A stretch of 64,000 bases of DNA. Origin: Steromphala cineraria (taxonomy: Eukaryota > Mollusca > Gastropoda > Trochida > Trochidae). The stretch lies in the NCBI GenBank assembly GCA_916613615.1, contig OU744723.1:65976239-66040238 (forward strand). Reading direction: 5' to 3'. The notes under the pieces are model-generated. The model was given only the letters and a program-made list of their open reading frames with translations. It was not told the DNA's origin and ran no database searches. The position numbers and the translations under genes were made by a program. Below are positions 14,575-27,429 of the stretch, in pieces. How positions within the stretch are numbered: the first letter of the stretch is position 1; each line of letters starts with the position of its first letter.

Positions 14575-15730
14575 ATATACTAAGGGGCAAAAGAAACTTT
14601 CCTTTAGAGAAATGTTATCATTCTATTGTATTGTTAAGATCCAAGAATAGTATCTAGTGTGCACATGCGACAAAACACAAAATCGGATTGATTTTCCCTG
14701 TCAAAGGATGCATGTGCGATAAGGGAAAAAAAACCCATGGCAAACTTTTGGAAGGCACTGGAAATAACAGAAAAGCATAAAAATTGACAACTTTAACGAC
14801 ATCGGAAAGAGAGAAAGCTATTGAAAAGCTGCAAATTTGGAGCTACAACCAGTGAAGCTGATAAAACGTTCTCCTGTACTGTAGAAACTGTCGGGGAATC
14901 TTCATCAGAGTTTTCAACTGGACAGACCTCCGACAGGCCGGGTACAGGCAGACCCCGAGTAACAACAGCGCTTGTGGACCAGTATATGAGGTTATTGCAC
15001 CTGAGAAACCACTCCCGGACAGTGACGTAATCAGCAGAAATTGTCACCATATCAGTTGAAAGCCAGTTGCTGGACGACTTAGTTCGTGTGGTATCAGAGC
15101 ATTCCGATTATAATGAGGAACAGTACTGACTAACAGATATTGGGAGATAAGACTTGGTTGGGCCACACAAGTACGACGTTGATAGTTACGTGACTGGCCT
15201 CTGGGTTTTTTTCGAACGAAAGCCGCTTAGCAGTATCAAGAGTCGATTTGCGAGCGAGGGTTTTCATGCACGCAGGTGACAGAATGTCAATTTAATGTGT
15301 CAAAGATTGGCACTGTTTGGTGAGGGTCGTGTAATGGTCTGAGTGACAAATGTGATCGAAAGACAGAAATTGATGTCTTGAATGGCAATCTTACGACGAA
15401 ACGTTATATCGACTAGGTACTGACACCAGTTGTTCTTCCGTTTCTGCAGCGCCAACAGTATGTGCTATTCAAACGCGATGATGCCACATCACACGTTAAC
15501 GTTCTAAAAGTAACTAACATCAACGTCATGCCATTGTCTGATGGATCCCCAGATATGTTGCCCATTGACCCCTTGTTGGACCATTTGGGCAGGCGAATTC
15601 GAAGTCAACAGAACTCACCGCTGAAGAAGTGAGGCTTGTCCAAACTGACGTCATCACGCCTGCCTACGCCAGTTAGAGGATTCTTCTTTGCCTGTATTGA
15701 TGCCATAGGTGGACATATTAGAGATTCAAT
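14575..15730 (+). pseudogene. Decayed Tc1/mariner-type transposase
   Basis: Translation pieces in several frames match the usual order of a Tc1-like DD34E transposase. An N-terminal helix-turn-helix linker reads RPGTGRPRVTT at about 14935, then comes a SRTVT-like segment. Further on are a core piece including NVMPLSDGSPDMLPIDPLLD (near 15520-15580, equivalent to the SPDLSPIEHLWD region of intact relatives) and an HLGRRIRSQQ segment. Stops and frameshifts occur throughout, so it is inactive. AAGGGGCAAAAGAAACTTTCC-type sequence at about 14581 may be the remains of the left inverted terminus; the right end was not found. Confidence 0.7.
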
Positions 15731-16159
15731 TTATTTAATTCCAGGCTGTCAATATGGAAAAATTTGTTTTTCTGGGTTAACCTGTATTTTGATCCCATGT
15801 CCAGTTGCTCATATGATGTAAAACAAATCTAATTGATTATACCTATAACTATTGTCTTTTACATATAGTTAATTGCTTTAATTGCATTGACGACTTTGTT
15901 ATGTATCAATTAATTCAATATCAAACAAGAGTAAGTTATTTATGCCTGTCAGTGTAGGTAGGTTCATAGAAGTAGTGTATCACAGGATAAATTTAGATTG
16001 GCCAAATAATTGTTAAGCAAATTATTTAACCATAAGATATAGGTATTTGGTTTCGTTGGAACAAAAAGTAAAACACAATGATGCAATACCATCGTAATGA
16101 TTTTCATCATTTTATTACGATAGACGAATCCCTAATATCTGTTCACAGACTGTTTCATA

Positions 16160-16770
16160 CAGCTGCGTATCTTAAGTTTGTTCAGATGTATTCTAGTGCA
16201 AATATGAGACATGAGACATCGTAGCATTGCGAAAACAAAACCAACAATGTTGAAATTTCACTGCATAACTTAAAATTCAGTTTGTATTAACATATTCGCA
16301 TGTTATACCTAACAGATAACCGTAACAAATTTGGCAGGTCATTAGAGTGACCAGGGGTCAAAATTTCGAAGACGCTATTTGCTATTTTTCTCTACAAAAC
16401 CCTTTATAAAAGACCAACAGCTTTAAATCTTATTCATATTTGTTCCTTTGCACTAAAGCAATGTAACAGTGCTGATGTTTTTCCCACACAGTTTACATGG
16501 ATTATTTTAATCTAAATTTAAGAAAATTCTAATTCCATAAATATGACCAATTGGTCTATTTAACCATACAAAATATCGACATTGAGCACCATTGAAGAAA
16601 CGATACCGAAACATGGTTTGCAAGTGGTTATTTTACACATGGACAATTGATGATCCTTTGTAAGTGATCCTGGAATTATATTATGGACGTCAAAACGAAA
16701 CTCAAATTACATGATATTTGCACTAAGATACACAGGCAAGTGAACAAACTTAAGGTACGCAGCTGTATAC
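16160..16770 (+). repeat. Dispersed repeat A, copy 2
   Basis: Same orientation as copy 1 at 4490-5112 and diverged by scattered substitutions and small indels. The 77-codon minus-strand frame inside is not conserved in copy 1. Confidence 0.82.
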
Positions 16771-17156
16771 ATGAAGTTACATCAGAAAAAGAGTTTGTGA
16801 CAAAACTATTACAATGTTCATTGCCACGGGTAATATAATCAATCAAAGATACCACGAGTTGTAACATGATATACATGTATGTAACTTTAGTAGCCGTCTT
16901 TGAAAACAAGGAAACCTTTCAATGACTAGCATATGTAGGAGTGTTGGAAACTAACACGATTCAAATGAATAGCATCAAAATGTTGGTGTATTATCATATA
17001 ACATTATGAGGCCTTGGAATAAGCAATAAAACTGAACAACGAATTCTTTTATTTCAGTGAAATCTTATCCATGACCAAGAAAACGTCAAATGAAATTTGA
17101 GGCAATCCACCTCTGCATACTAATAAAGACTAAAATATATGTAATGAAAATTGTGT

Positions 17157-17440
17157 AACATGGTCGATATATACACGATTTGATAACTATAACTAGATTC
17201 GGCAAAAATCATTACACAAGAACATAATTGCAAACCTAATTCTATTGAACAAATGCTCAAATTTCGTGTTTGGGGTTATTAGCCATAAGTAATTCTTAAT
17301 TTCCCTGGGTAGAGATTCCCATTACAGTTTACATGAGTGTTAATATTCGCAGGAACTTGCCATTTTAAAAAACTTGCATACAGAAACAGAAACACATTAA
17401 CATTCGGACATTGTAGACAATATACATTTCACTACGTATC
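17157..17440 (+). repeat. Dispersed repeat B, copy 2
   Basis: TTCTTAATTTCCCTGGGTAG and the following TTAATATTCGCAGGAACTTG match 25600-25880 and, in part, about 440-600 (GATTTCCCTGGGTATAAATT, TTGGCAGGCAGTTGCCAATT). Confidence 0.65.
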
Positions 17441-17495
17441 TAATTGCCTGGGGAAATTTCGTAGAAGCTGCAAATATTTCTCTTCGATACAGATG

Positions 17496-17838
17496 TTAAA
17501 GGGGCAGTAGCACGTTTTTAGGGGGAATATAACGTGATGTCAGGAACATGAAAATCAATGGTTCCCATTGAAAGACAATGTATTAAAATTAAATTGAGCA
17601 GTAAAAAAAGATAAGCCATTCTATCTCTTTTTCTTACACAAAATGTATTAAAGGTGTTCACACAGAATGGCCGCCAATGGATTTTATGTGAATCTTCATT
17701 CTTTGTCCTCTTACTATTGGCTTGTGTATTGAGATTTTTGACACTATCAAAGTAATACATTAAGCATTAACGTATAATTATCAGTGAAAATTTTGAAATA
17801 TAAATTTTTCAAAACAAAACGTGCTACTGCCCCTTTAA
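17496..17838 (+). mobile_element. TTAA-type MITE
   Basis: The tips are AGGGGCAGTAGCACGTTTTT and AAACGTGCTACTGCCCCT, bounded by TTAA on both sides; 343 bp in all. The internal segment around AAGGTGTTCACACAGAATGG is shared with the other copies. The only open frame across it (minus strand) is a chance frame. Confidence 0.85.
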
Positions 17839-19817
17839 CGTGGAAAGACATTTACTTTTAAGGACAGTTTAGCTCATGTTTCATTACATAAATCTTCTTA
17901 TCGTATATGTTGCACCAACTCTATCTCCATGTCTATCTAATTCTCTGTTATTGTAAATCATTACTTCAATCGGAGGACACCTATTGTTGTCGTATTTACA
18001 TTTGACTTGTTTCTCGTCACTATTCTTAATGACCCTTATATTGAAATTGTTTCACCAATCGATTACAACTAACAGAAATTCTGTAAAACATTTTGTAAAG
18101 AAAAACTGGACAGTTAAATATTTTAAAAAGAAAGCATAACCACCAATTTACTTGTAAAAATAACCGGAATAATTTTCGTGTTTAATAATTCATTTTTCGA
18201 ATTTTGAAATAGCAATAACAAAAAGCAATAACAGATATCTGCTGTACGTTCTTCAAATTATTATTATGTTAGACCTAAGTACATCAAAATTAAATTGTTT
18301 ATTCAGATTATGTCATTTTCTGTATTATGAGTTAAATAGCTGTTGAATATATTATCAAAATATAACTGATATTATTGAGGAACAAAAGGATATTTGAACT
18401 TTTGAAATACAATTGTTTTTAATCAAGATAATTAGTAAATATTAGTTTAAAATAAACCTCAGAGTACTCGGAAAGTACATGCCAGTTAGTGAAGATTTAT
18501 CAGTTCATTGGTATTACATTTCTGAAGTAAGTCAACACCTTGATGCTTCCAAGTGTACATTGATGAAAGGTTATATAGTCTCATTTAGCACATACCCTTT
18601 ATTAGGAGCGTGTGAAACAGGATGCTGTTGTTGCTAAGATTAGATTCAGACTTTATTGAAATACAAAACTTTGTCAAGGAGAGACTAAACACAAGCAATA
18701 CAAACTAAGCATTGAATGCAAGGTGTTTAATAAGCAATGTGAAATATCGAAAATGATTATAAGTAGTAAATAGAATGATAGATTAGTTTTTATACATATC
18801 TAATACAGATGATGAGAGTGAATATCCGACAGATCGATCTGTGCATATTTGTAACTTAACTTGATAAAATTAAAATAATTGTTGGTAGGTTATTAAAATA
18901 AATGGTTCAATTAAAGACTTACCTAATTATATTTAGGAGTAAAGAATGCACGACAAACAACCCCAAAATAAAAAACAGAATGGTTTTATCACCATTCTAA
19001 CATGATTAATTAGTAAAAAATGTGGAACTATTTTGACTTGCGCAAAAGCAATGTGATTAGGTCAAACCGGTGCAGACCGGTTCAACTCACTTGCAAAACA
19101 ACGGTACAGTCCAACACATAACATTTAAAATGTCATTACATACAGAAAAAAACGTGTTTAAATGGACTCATCTATAATCTATTGAGCATATTATCAATAG
19201 AAAACAGATTTCAATGTCGTCAAAGTTACGATTCTTTACCTTAATACATGGGTCGACCCACCACCCCTACAAGAGCGACAAAGACTGACCAAATCAGGGG
19301 ACGTTACTCTGAATTAGTTGTAAACTACGTGTCGGCGAACTGTTTCAAACTTAGTGGAAGCTGTCAAGAAAGTTATATTTTGTGTCATGGTTGGGGACAC
19401 TGTGACAGGAAAGATGGTCACTTGTAAATTAGAGGTAGGGGCAGTGACAGCATTCTGCGAAATTAAAGAATAAAGTCCCTTCCGTTCATTTGACGAATCG
19501 CTGTATGAGAGGTGTGCGATCGTTGATTTTGTTTATAGATCTGAGGACTGTGATTAATTACATCGCAAAGCAGTAAGAAACACTTCAAACAGGAACCAAA
19601 ACCCTCGATATTCGATTAAAATTTGTAGGTGTTTCAAAATGTCGACAAGTTTCTGATATTGAAATTTAAAGTGTCGTCGCCAACATGTCTATTGTTAACA
19701 GAAAGTCGCTGAGTGCAGATTGTATACGCGTGCGCGGAGGAATGTGAAGCGGTCGTAAATAATTAGAGGTGATTATCGGCGAAATAATTACTTCAAATTG
19801 TTTATGAGTAACCAACC

Positions 19818-20137
19818 AGAAGGCAGTATTTTCAAACTAGTTTTCGTGTCATGTTAGAACATGTATTTAAACTAAATTAAGCAGTGATAAATCAAATATT
19901 TAATTTAATGTTCAGCCATGCGATTGCTTTTTCTTACCTGAAATGATTTAAAGGTGTTCACATAAAAATGACCGCCAACGGCCGCCAATATGATTTTTTG
20001 CAAATTGTTCTCTGACCATTGATGATTGGTTTGTGTAAAAAGATACACGACACTAACTATCAAACTAACGTTCAATGATCAGTGAATATTTAAGATAACA
20101 AAAATTCTAAAACGTGCACGTGCTACTGCCCCTTTAA
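19818..20137 (+). mobile_element. Degraded TTAA-type MITE
   Basis: The right tip ACGTGCTACTGCCCCTTTAA is intact and the internal AAAGGTGTTCACATAAAAAT matches the family. The left tip is eroded, so the start is approximate. An internal duplication of GCCGCCAA is present. Confidence 0.65.
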
Positions 20138-20841
20138 TGTTGCCTATATTTTAAGATACAACCTGTGTGAAAGATGATGTATGTCTAGCAAGCAAATAGA
20201 TTATAAGAAGGTAGTTGACAATTTCATTAAAAACTTTGTAGTGGTAGGTCGTTAAAAGATACAAACTATTTCATGTGATTAAACAACAATGCAATTTTGA
20301 CAAAGGTATAATTGCTTTAATTGTTATTTGAAGACTATTTACTGTGTATGTAATGCACAGAGAGTGAAGGCTAATCAAAAGTATTCAATTGACCCATTTG
20401 ATAAATAAACAATCAACCTTTTGCCAGTAAGACGAATAGAAGAACTGTGTTTGCTTATGAAGGAATGATTCGCAACAAACCCAGATCTTTGTGCTGACAT
20501 TTCACTATTCATTGTGGGTGTTTAATCGAGTTGAATAAGTTGGTAGTAGGAGTAAATCGCTGATTTAGAGTTATTATAAAAAAGATCAATTGGTAATATA
20601 AAACTCTATAGGAAAGAGAGAGAGATACAATTATGAGGCTTTATGTGCTTATAAGACATGAACTATTTGTATCAAAATAGTGCATAGAGGTTTTCAGTCC
20701 AATTGGAATATGAGTTTTATGTTGTTAAGTTATCAAAACGATATAAATCCACAGTGCAGCTTTAGCCGATAGGTCATCTTTCACGAATGATAATTGATTT
20801 GATAATAAGATACAGGATTTATCCAGGAAAAATATAGAATA

Positions 20842-20970
20842 CTAAACGACGTCCTGTTTCATAAAAAAATTTTGAAACAAGTGAATGGGTTGGTATTTAA
20901 CGAGCGAAAGCGAAACCTACAAAATTCACGAGTTTCATAAAACTTTTATAAAATGGGACCGAGTAAAGTA
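20842..20970. repeat. Second fold-back hairpin of the same family
   Basis: AATACTAAACGACGTCC at the left pairs with the sequence before GTAAAGTATT at the right. The central loop AACGAGCGAAAGCGA is shared with 7792-7932. GTGACGTCATACTTAAC and a second TGACGTCA follow at 21056-21085, as after the first copy. Confidence 0.72.
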
Positions 20971-22659
20971 TTTAATTAATTACTGGCTTAATTACATCGT
21001 AAAATTATAAAGAAATTCGCCGACGTGACCATCGCGGCTGGCCGACAAGCATTGTGACGTCATACTTAACAATTGTGACGTCATGATGGATAACATGTTT
21101 GATTTATTAAACAGCAATATCTTCAACAGGAGAGTAATAAATAGTGTTGTAAAAAAACAGGAATAGCTGCATTATCTTTACCAAATTGAATTTACAAAAT
21201 GTTCCTGTGCCGCAATACAAATATACTGTCTCGAATATCTAAATGGCGCCATTAAAGACATCAATTTTTTTTTATCATCAGCAAGAAGTTTGAAATATTA
21301 GAGAATCTTAGGAGAAAATATATTCGGTGACGAGAAGCAGGTCATTATTTTCTTATAATCAACAATATGCATATGTAAACTATGACATGTTCTCTCCATA
21401 CGTAGATAGGTTAATGTCCGCTTTAACACAAATATACCAGATTCTGTAAAATAATGCTGTTGTGGCTGAACTAACATGTAGCTCATTTGGATAGAATTGC
21501 CAATAAGGGACTCCACACTTGTAATATGAGCTTACCATTGATTAAAAGGTGTTGATTTGTAATTTGAAGTATCAACAGTCGATAATAAACTGTTGGTAAT
21601 TTTAATTTTGAGATTGTGGGATTTGCTCTCGATGGATCAACTACAGGTGACAAAATATTTGACTGATAAGTCGTTGTTGTTTTTATCTTTTCTTTGATGA
21701 TCGTTTATCATCAGTGATCTATCTTGATATGTATCGACATTCCCGTTAAATGAAAATATAAGGAATGAGTAATGTCAACAAAATTAAATGAAAAATAAAT
21801 GAAATTTGGAAAATTATTCATTGTAAAAGAGTTAATGTAAAATAACATTAATATGATTGTTGTGATAACTGAAAAAATTATTGTTTTATGATTTTGTTTA
21901 TCAGTTGTAAATCACTTGGGTATGTGTATTTGACTTGATTTTGACGTATGATTTTGCATGCTTCTTTTTTCGATCAAATTAATATTTACCTTATCAGTTT
22001 TGCATAAAAAAACTTTCATTAATTTAAACCTGCAGTTTGCACGACATTGCATTACATTATGGAATTATAACTGCGATGCTATGAGATGAAATCCATATTC
22101 CATTTACTGGATATAAATGAGCTTGTATTAACGCTTCAAAGATTCTGATTTGGAAACATTCAAATATCATTTGCAGTAAATCCAATCTACCAGATGAATA
22201 TTTATCTATTTGAAATCAACTAGTTTAATGCATATAAAATGAATGAAATTAAACATTATTTTGACTCACGTTATATCGCATTTAATAGAACCTATATTAA
22301 AAATACTCAAAGATATTTATGCCACTCAGAAGGATTGATTGCTGTCAGAGCCATTTGGATCTTTTCTGTAACTACCAAACAAGAGGAATTATAAACACCA
22401 CATCATATTTATCGACAACTTATGGCATACATAGATTCATTCATAGTTGTGTAAATTTTGTTATAGAAATTGTTATAAAGTTCTAAATCCGTTTTCTTCA
22501 AAATTCTTAACAGCGATATAATTTCATATACTTTTGTTATGCTACTTTAAAATGTTGTCATAAAAGTAGAAGATCTATGCAGTTGTTAGGCATTTTCTTG
22601 AATCATCTTTTTTCATTAAGAAATTCCTGTGAACAGTCTATATCTTTAACCATAATTAT

Positions 22660-22770
22660 ACTAGATTACCGCCCTTTACATCTCCCTATTTATGTTCCCA
22701 TAATTGCTTTTTAGTGTCAGCTTGAGGATTTCCAGATTGCTGCATTTAAATTATTAAGCATTTAAGTGCT
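22660..22770 (+). repeat. Dispersed repeat E, copy 1
   Basis: TTAGTGTCAGCTTGAGGATT in a run also containing CCCTATTTATGTTCCCATAA matches 26440-26520 (CCCTATTTCTATTACAATAA, TTAGTGTCAGCTCGAGACTG). Confidence 0.55.
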
Positions 22771-23569
22771 CTGACAAAAATATACGCAACAAACTCGTTT
22801 TATTTTTAAGGGAGCGAAAGAACCAAAGAGAAACATTTTACTGGAATCTAATCTGGTTAGTAACACTTTCTCATTTTCGTTGATAACATGTTTCTTAATG
22901 AAATTTAAGAGAAAGACTATTCAGATTCTTTTAGAGCAATCTATTGTCTTTTGTATCAATCAAATACAATAAAGTTATATCCAGTTAGTATAATTATTTA
23001 TGTTAAATTTTATTTCCATCAGGTATATATTTTTGTGGAAATAGCCCCTACTTTTAATATACTCACCAAACAATCATATAATATATGAGTTATATATTGT
23101 GGTCATATTTGCTTTTGTTTTAGTTCTCGTTTCCTACATACCCGGTACATCATATTCCTACACAATAAATGTTCTGCTATACACGTTGTGAGGAAGCGCT
23201 ATGTAATCAATTCTGTGTTTTAAGAGGAAACAAATACCATTCCCATCTATCGCATTACATTTGAGACTAGAAGGCGTTTAATTTCTAAAAAACTAAATTC
23301 CAATGTGCAAATCATCAATTCAGATTTGTTGTTGGAAATACCACGTCTTGGTCAGAAGGTTGACATGTTTGTCAATGATGAATACACAAGTTTGGCACTT
23401 AGTTATCAAGAAGTTATGATTTCAAATTCTTTGGAAAACAATATATTGTTTTCCTCTGGTCTATAAAACAGGTATTGGCCGAATTCACCAGTCCATAATT
23501 GTTTTATTATGTCTCGGTTAAAAGACGAAAAGGAAATAGAAAACTACAAGTATGAGCGGCATTTCGGCT

Positions 23570-23785
23570 CGATTGTTGGCAAGGACGGGTCGATGACGTC
23601 ATGATATCAATAGCATGACGTCTTGAAACAACGGTTTGACGTCAACGGCTCTATGTTTAATAACACAAGTCAATATCACTATTGGTCGGACTTGGGTCAA
23701 GTCGGGGGGTCAAGTCAATATCACTTTCTGTCGACTGTCACGTGAGCGGTTCTCGACCAATCGGATTGCCGGAAAATCACGCTCA
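23570..23785. promoter_or_regulatory. GC-richer block with CRE-, E-box- and CCAAT-like motifs
   Basis: It contains TGACGTCA at about 23592, GACGTC repeats at 23620-23645, CACGTG at about 23740 and GACCAATCGG at 23755-23765. AAGTCAATATCACT is duplicated internally. The base composition contrasts with the AT-rich flanks. No transcript start or exon was recognised nearby, so a regulatory role is inference. Confidence 0.3.
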
Positions 23786-24099
23786 CATTATAATTTCCAT
23801 TATTGCTTATAGTGTCAAATTGAACAAGTTCATATTGCTTCAATCATTAAAGTGCAACGTTAACCACTTAGGAAGATTGGATACTTAAGGTATTTATAAA
23901 GGAATCCATTGTCTTTTTTATCAAAGTTTTAAAATTTAGTAACATCAAGTAAATATAACTGTTTCTGTTAAATGTCCATTTCATGAGGGATATCGTATAT
24001 CATATTGTACCTTGCCTTTCCATTATAATTGCATTACATTATGTCAAATATTTGTTGACATATATAAAAGCAACGGCTAAAGTCTAAAGTACTTAATTA

Positions 24100-24500
24100 A
24101 TCGTTCGGTGCAGTTTCCATGTAAGCAGTTCACACAGTCCACATAACCTGATTACTGTTATTAGAGAAGATGTTGGTTGGCTGGATCCTGTCAGGACTAG
24201 TGACTGTTACAGTTTATATACTCTATCTAATGTTATAATTGTGGAGCAATTAGTTCAACTAAATGGCAATCCCAAATGTTTATTTATCATTCTGACCATT
24301 ATGGTCGGTGGAGTTTCCATGTTAGCATTACACACTCTTGCTGTTCACACAATCTAGTAGTATCATTAGTATTATTAGAGTACGTGTTATTAAGCTGGTT
24401 TGTGTCGGAAAAATAGATTCTTAGAGTGTACATTATATATCTATTTGTGGATTTGGGGAGCAATTATTTCGAATAAATCGGACCTTTATGCCTTGGGGTG
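24100..24500 (+). repeat. Tandem duplication, period about 200 bp
   Basis: CGGTGCAGTTTCCATGTAAG at 24106 recurs as CGGTGGAGTTTCCATGTTAG at 24306. The copies stay collinear through CACACAGTC/CACACAATC and GGAGCAATTA. Confidence 0.72.
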
Positions 24501-24898
24501 GATTAAGATTGACCGAATAATGTTCATTAAATAAATGTATTTGTACAATGTTTCATTTGAATAATATTATTACAATTTTACAATTAAATACAAAAAAATG
24601 CATACCATCATGTAAACCATAAAAATATTTCACTGCAATAAATGACTTTTAATTTTCACTTGTGCATTATTTTTCCACATATGTCTCAAATGACAATTGT
24701 CATTGAAGAGAAGATATTGTATTAGGAAAATGATACGTTGTTTGGGTGTCACTGTAAACTAACATAAACCAAAATGAAGCGCGGTTCAACAAAGATGATC
24801 TTCTGAAACGCACGCGGTTGTTCACATATTTTACGGAAAAAAGACAGCAAATGGCAGCCACCAGGACATGCCGTTGATCAAGGAAATATTACACTCAC

Positions 24899-24956
24899 CT
24901 ATTCTCGGTGGCGGGATTTTATTTTCACGTACGCTTCGTTTATGACTAGTGCTCAT
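24899..24956 (-). CDS. Weak candidate first exon
   Basis: An ATG opens MSTSHKRSVRENKIPPPRI before a consensus AATAG|GTGAGT donor. The block is more GC-rich than its surroundings. No continuing exon was found, so this may be chance. Confidence 0.18.
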
Positions 24957-25599
24957 TTCTTACATTTTACCACACACTTTGAAATAATGTAGAATACAAT
25001 TTAGAAGTGTGAATATTTCATGTCGTAAAATTATCAACTTGGTTGAATATTCATCAGCAGTCATTCCGTCTCTTAAACAAAATAAAAAGTATTTTAAAAA
25101 AGCAATAACTCGAGTGAAATGAAAGTTGGTAATAAATAGGATACATAACTCGTTTCGTTTCCCAGACTCATGAAAAAGCAGCATTATTTCACGAGGGACA
25201 TAAACTTGATATGAAAGGGGAAGCTATTTAAAGGCTGACAGACTGGCAAGTAAGAATAATTAAAAACTAATCGGTAAAATTTACTTGATTTCAAAAGGAT
25301 TTATTATCATCTTAATTTATGATGATGGAGAGAAAACAGACTACTTAAGAAATGATTTCATTAAAGTCACATTTTTGTCTTATAAAAACTGTGTGATCAT
25401 CTTAAAATTGGAATGTTTCCATTTTGAAAATAAAATAAATCTAATTAAGCATATTGGCAATATTTGATTCAATTGTATATTTCACAATGAATTGACATTA
25501 CTTCAATATGAAGTGGCATTACTATCGATCATGTAGAAGCCTGAAAGGAAATTATAATTAACAAAATTATCCGCATACAAATTAGGATGTGAATTTGTA

Positions 25600-25880
25600 A
25601 CATGTTTTGAGAGATTGTTTTAACATGGCCGTCATCTACATGATCTGATATATATGAATAGACTCAAACACAGAACATAAGTGGAAACTATTTGGATAAA
25701 TCAAATGCTCAAAATCCTTTCTAGTGGTAATTTATTTAAGTAAATCTTAATTTCCCTTGAAAGAAATGACAATAACTTATTACACTTGTGTTACTTTTCG
25801 CAGGCAGTTGCCTATTTAAAATCTTGCAGAAAGAAAAGGAAATTTGTGAACACGAATCCTAAACAGTAGGTTATGCAAAA
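25600..25880 (+). repeat. Dispersed repeat B, copy 3
   Basis: TCTTAATTTCCCTTGAAAGA and TTTCGCAGGCAGTTGCCTAT match copies near 500 and 17300. Upstream, TAACATGGCCGTCATCTACA matches TAACATGGTCGATATATACA at about 17157. Confidence 0.65.
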
Positions 25881-26434
25881 TAGAACAATGAATTAGGTAT
25901 GAGCCGAATAGGACTTTTTTCTTACAAATTTGTCACTGTTTCCCGAAATCTGATATTCTCAAAATCGTTACTCACAGCATCTCATAACATGTTTTTGCGT
26001 TTTCAATAAATTGAATTAAAATGGTTAATAAATTATCAAGTATTGAACCAGTGACAATATGTGTAGCTGGAAAAACGAACTTATTGCGGGGACAACAGAA
26101 CACAATGTTGAAATATGTAAGTCAATCAAAAAGTTCATTGTGTATTTCCCCTCAAAATGAAACCCGATTTTGTACACATTTAATACTTCCATTCAAAACT
26201 CATTTATTTTGCATTTTGCTAGTTTTCTATAAATAATCAAGCAATATATTTTTATAGTCAATTCATTTCATTCTTCATGGCGTTCCTAGACCACAACATT
26301 TATTTTTTACAAATGGAAGATGAGTTCTTTGTGTTTATATAAAACAATCATAAGATATGTTTTCATCTATTAAACAGAAAGACTGAAATTCCTGTTTAAA
26401 TGTTTTCTTTAGAAATGATAACAACATAATATTT

Positions 26435-26525
26435 CCTTTAACATTTCCCTATTTCTATTACAATAATTACTTATTAGTGTCAGCTCGAGACTGTCCAGAT
26501 CATTTAAATGCTCAAGAACAAGACG
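26435..26525 (+). repeat. Dispersed repeat E, copy 2
   Basis: The counterpart of 22660-22770, 3.7 kb away in the same orientation. Confidence 0.55.
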
Positions 26526-27159
26526 TGTTCAATGGTTAAACAGTACTAACAAGAGGAAACAATAAATGTCATGACTTTCCAAGTTAAAGTGTGACAGAGT
26601 ATCTTTCCTAAAAACTTATTTGGTTTTGACAAGCTACAAAATATCGAATATGCTGATTGAAGTTCATATCTCATCACTGGACTTGCAAATATATCCATTT
26701 ATGCATAATATCTCTAAAATGCTTGATTTTATGGAAAAAAATCAAGAAATATCTCAAATACGTTTAATATTCGAAATTATGCATCCAATTAATCTACCTA
26801 TTAGTTACAATACCTAATAAACACTATCGAGTCTAATATATCTTCCTGTCAGCTTATGACAAGGTTTCAAAAGTACGTTTGGCGAATTTGCGCGCGCCAC
26901 TCGAGCCACATTGTCCGGTTTTCGATCAAAATCTACTGATTGACCTTTAACTTGTTATTTTCAGTAACAGTTAGTGGTTCCCGATGTAATAACATCGATT
27001 TAAAAATTTGACATATGTGATCCTATCAACATACTCTGTGTCTCTTTAAGTATTTAACGGCCGTTTGCGTCATTGACAATGTGTTTTCAAATGAAACGGA
27101 GATAATATATGACTACCAATGACAATTAAGTATTGTTTTACATGTTTTGTGCCTCTATC

Positions 27160-27205
27160 GAAAATTGTATAAAATCGCGTTGCGTAGCGATTTCATACAC
27201 AATGT
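27160..27205. repeat. Short hairpin with related architecture
   Basis: ATTGTATAAAATCGCGTTGC pairs with GTAGCGATTTCATACACAAT. TGTGATGTCA-type repeats follow at 27353-27427, as with the fold-back elements at 7.8 and 20.8 kb. It may be a diverged member of the same group. Confidence 0.55.
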
Positions 27206-27429
27206 GTTGCTGTTGTTTAAGAAAAAGAGTATTCCTAACCACACAAGAACACAGGATATCGGGTTCCTGTGCCTAACCATTATGTTTTGCAATAAAGTAT
27301 AGTTTTGTCCTGGACTATTATAGTAAAAGCATGAGGCCGAAGGTCACAGCATTGTGATGTCATTGTGTTTATGACGGCATAGCATTGTGATGTCATTTCT
27401 GAGGATGCACAACGTTTGTGATGTCATGT

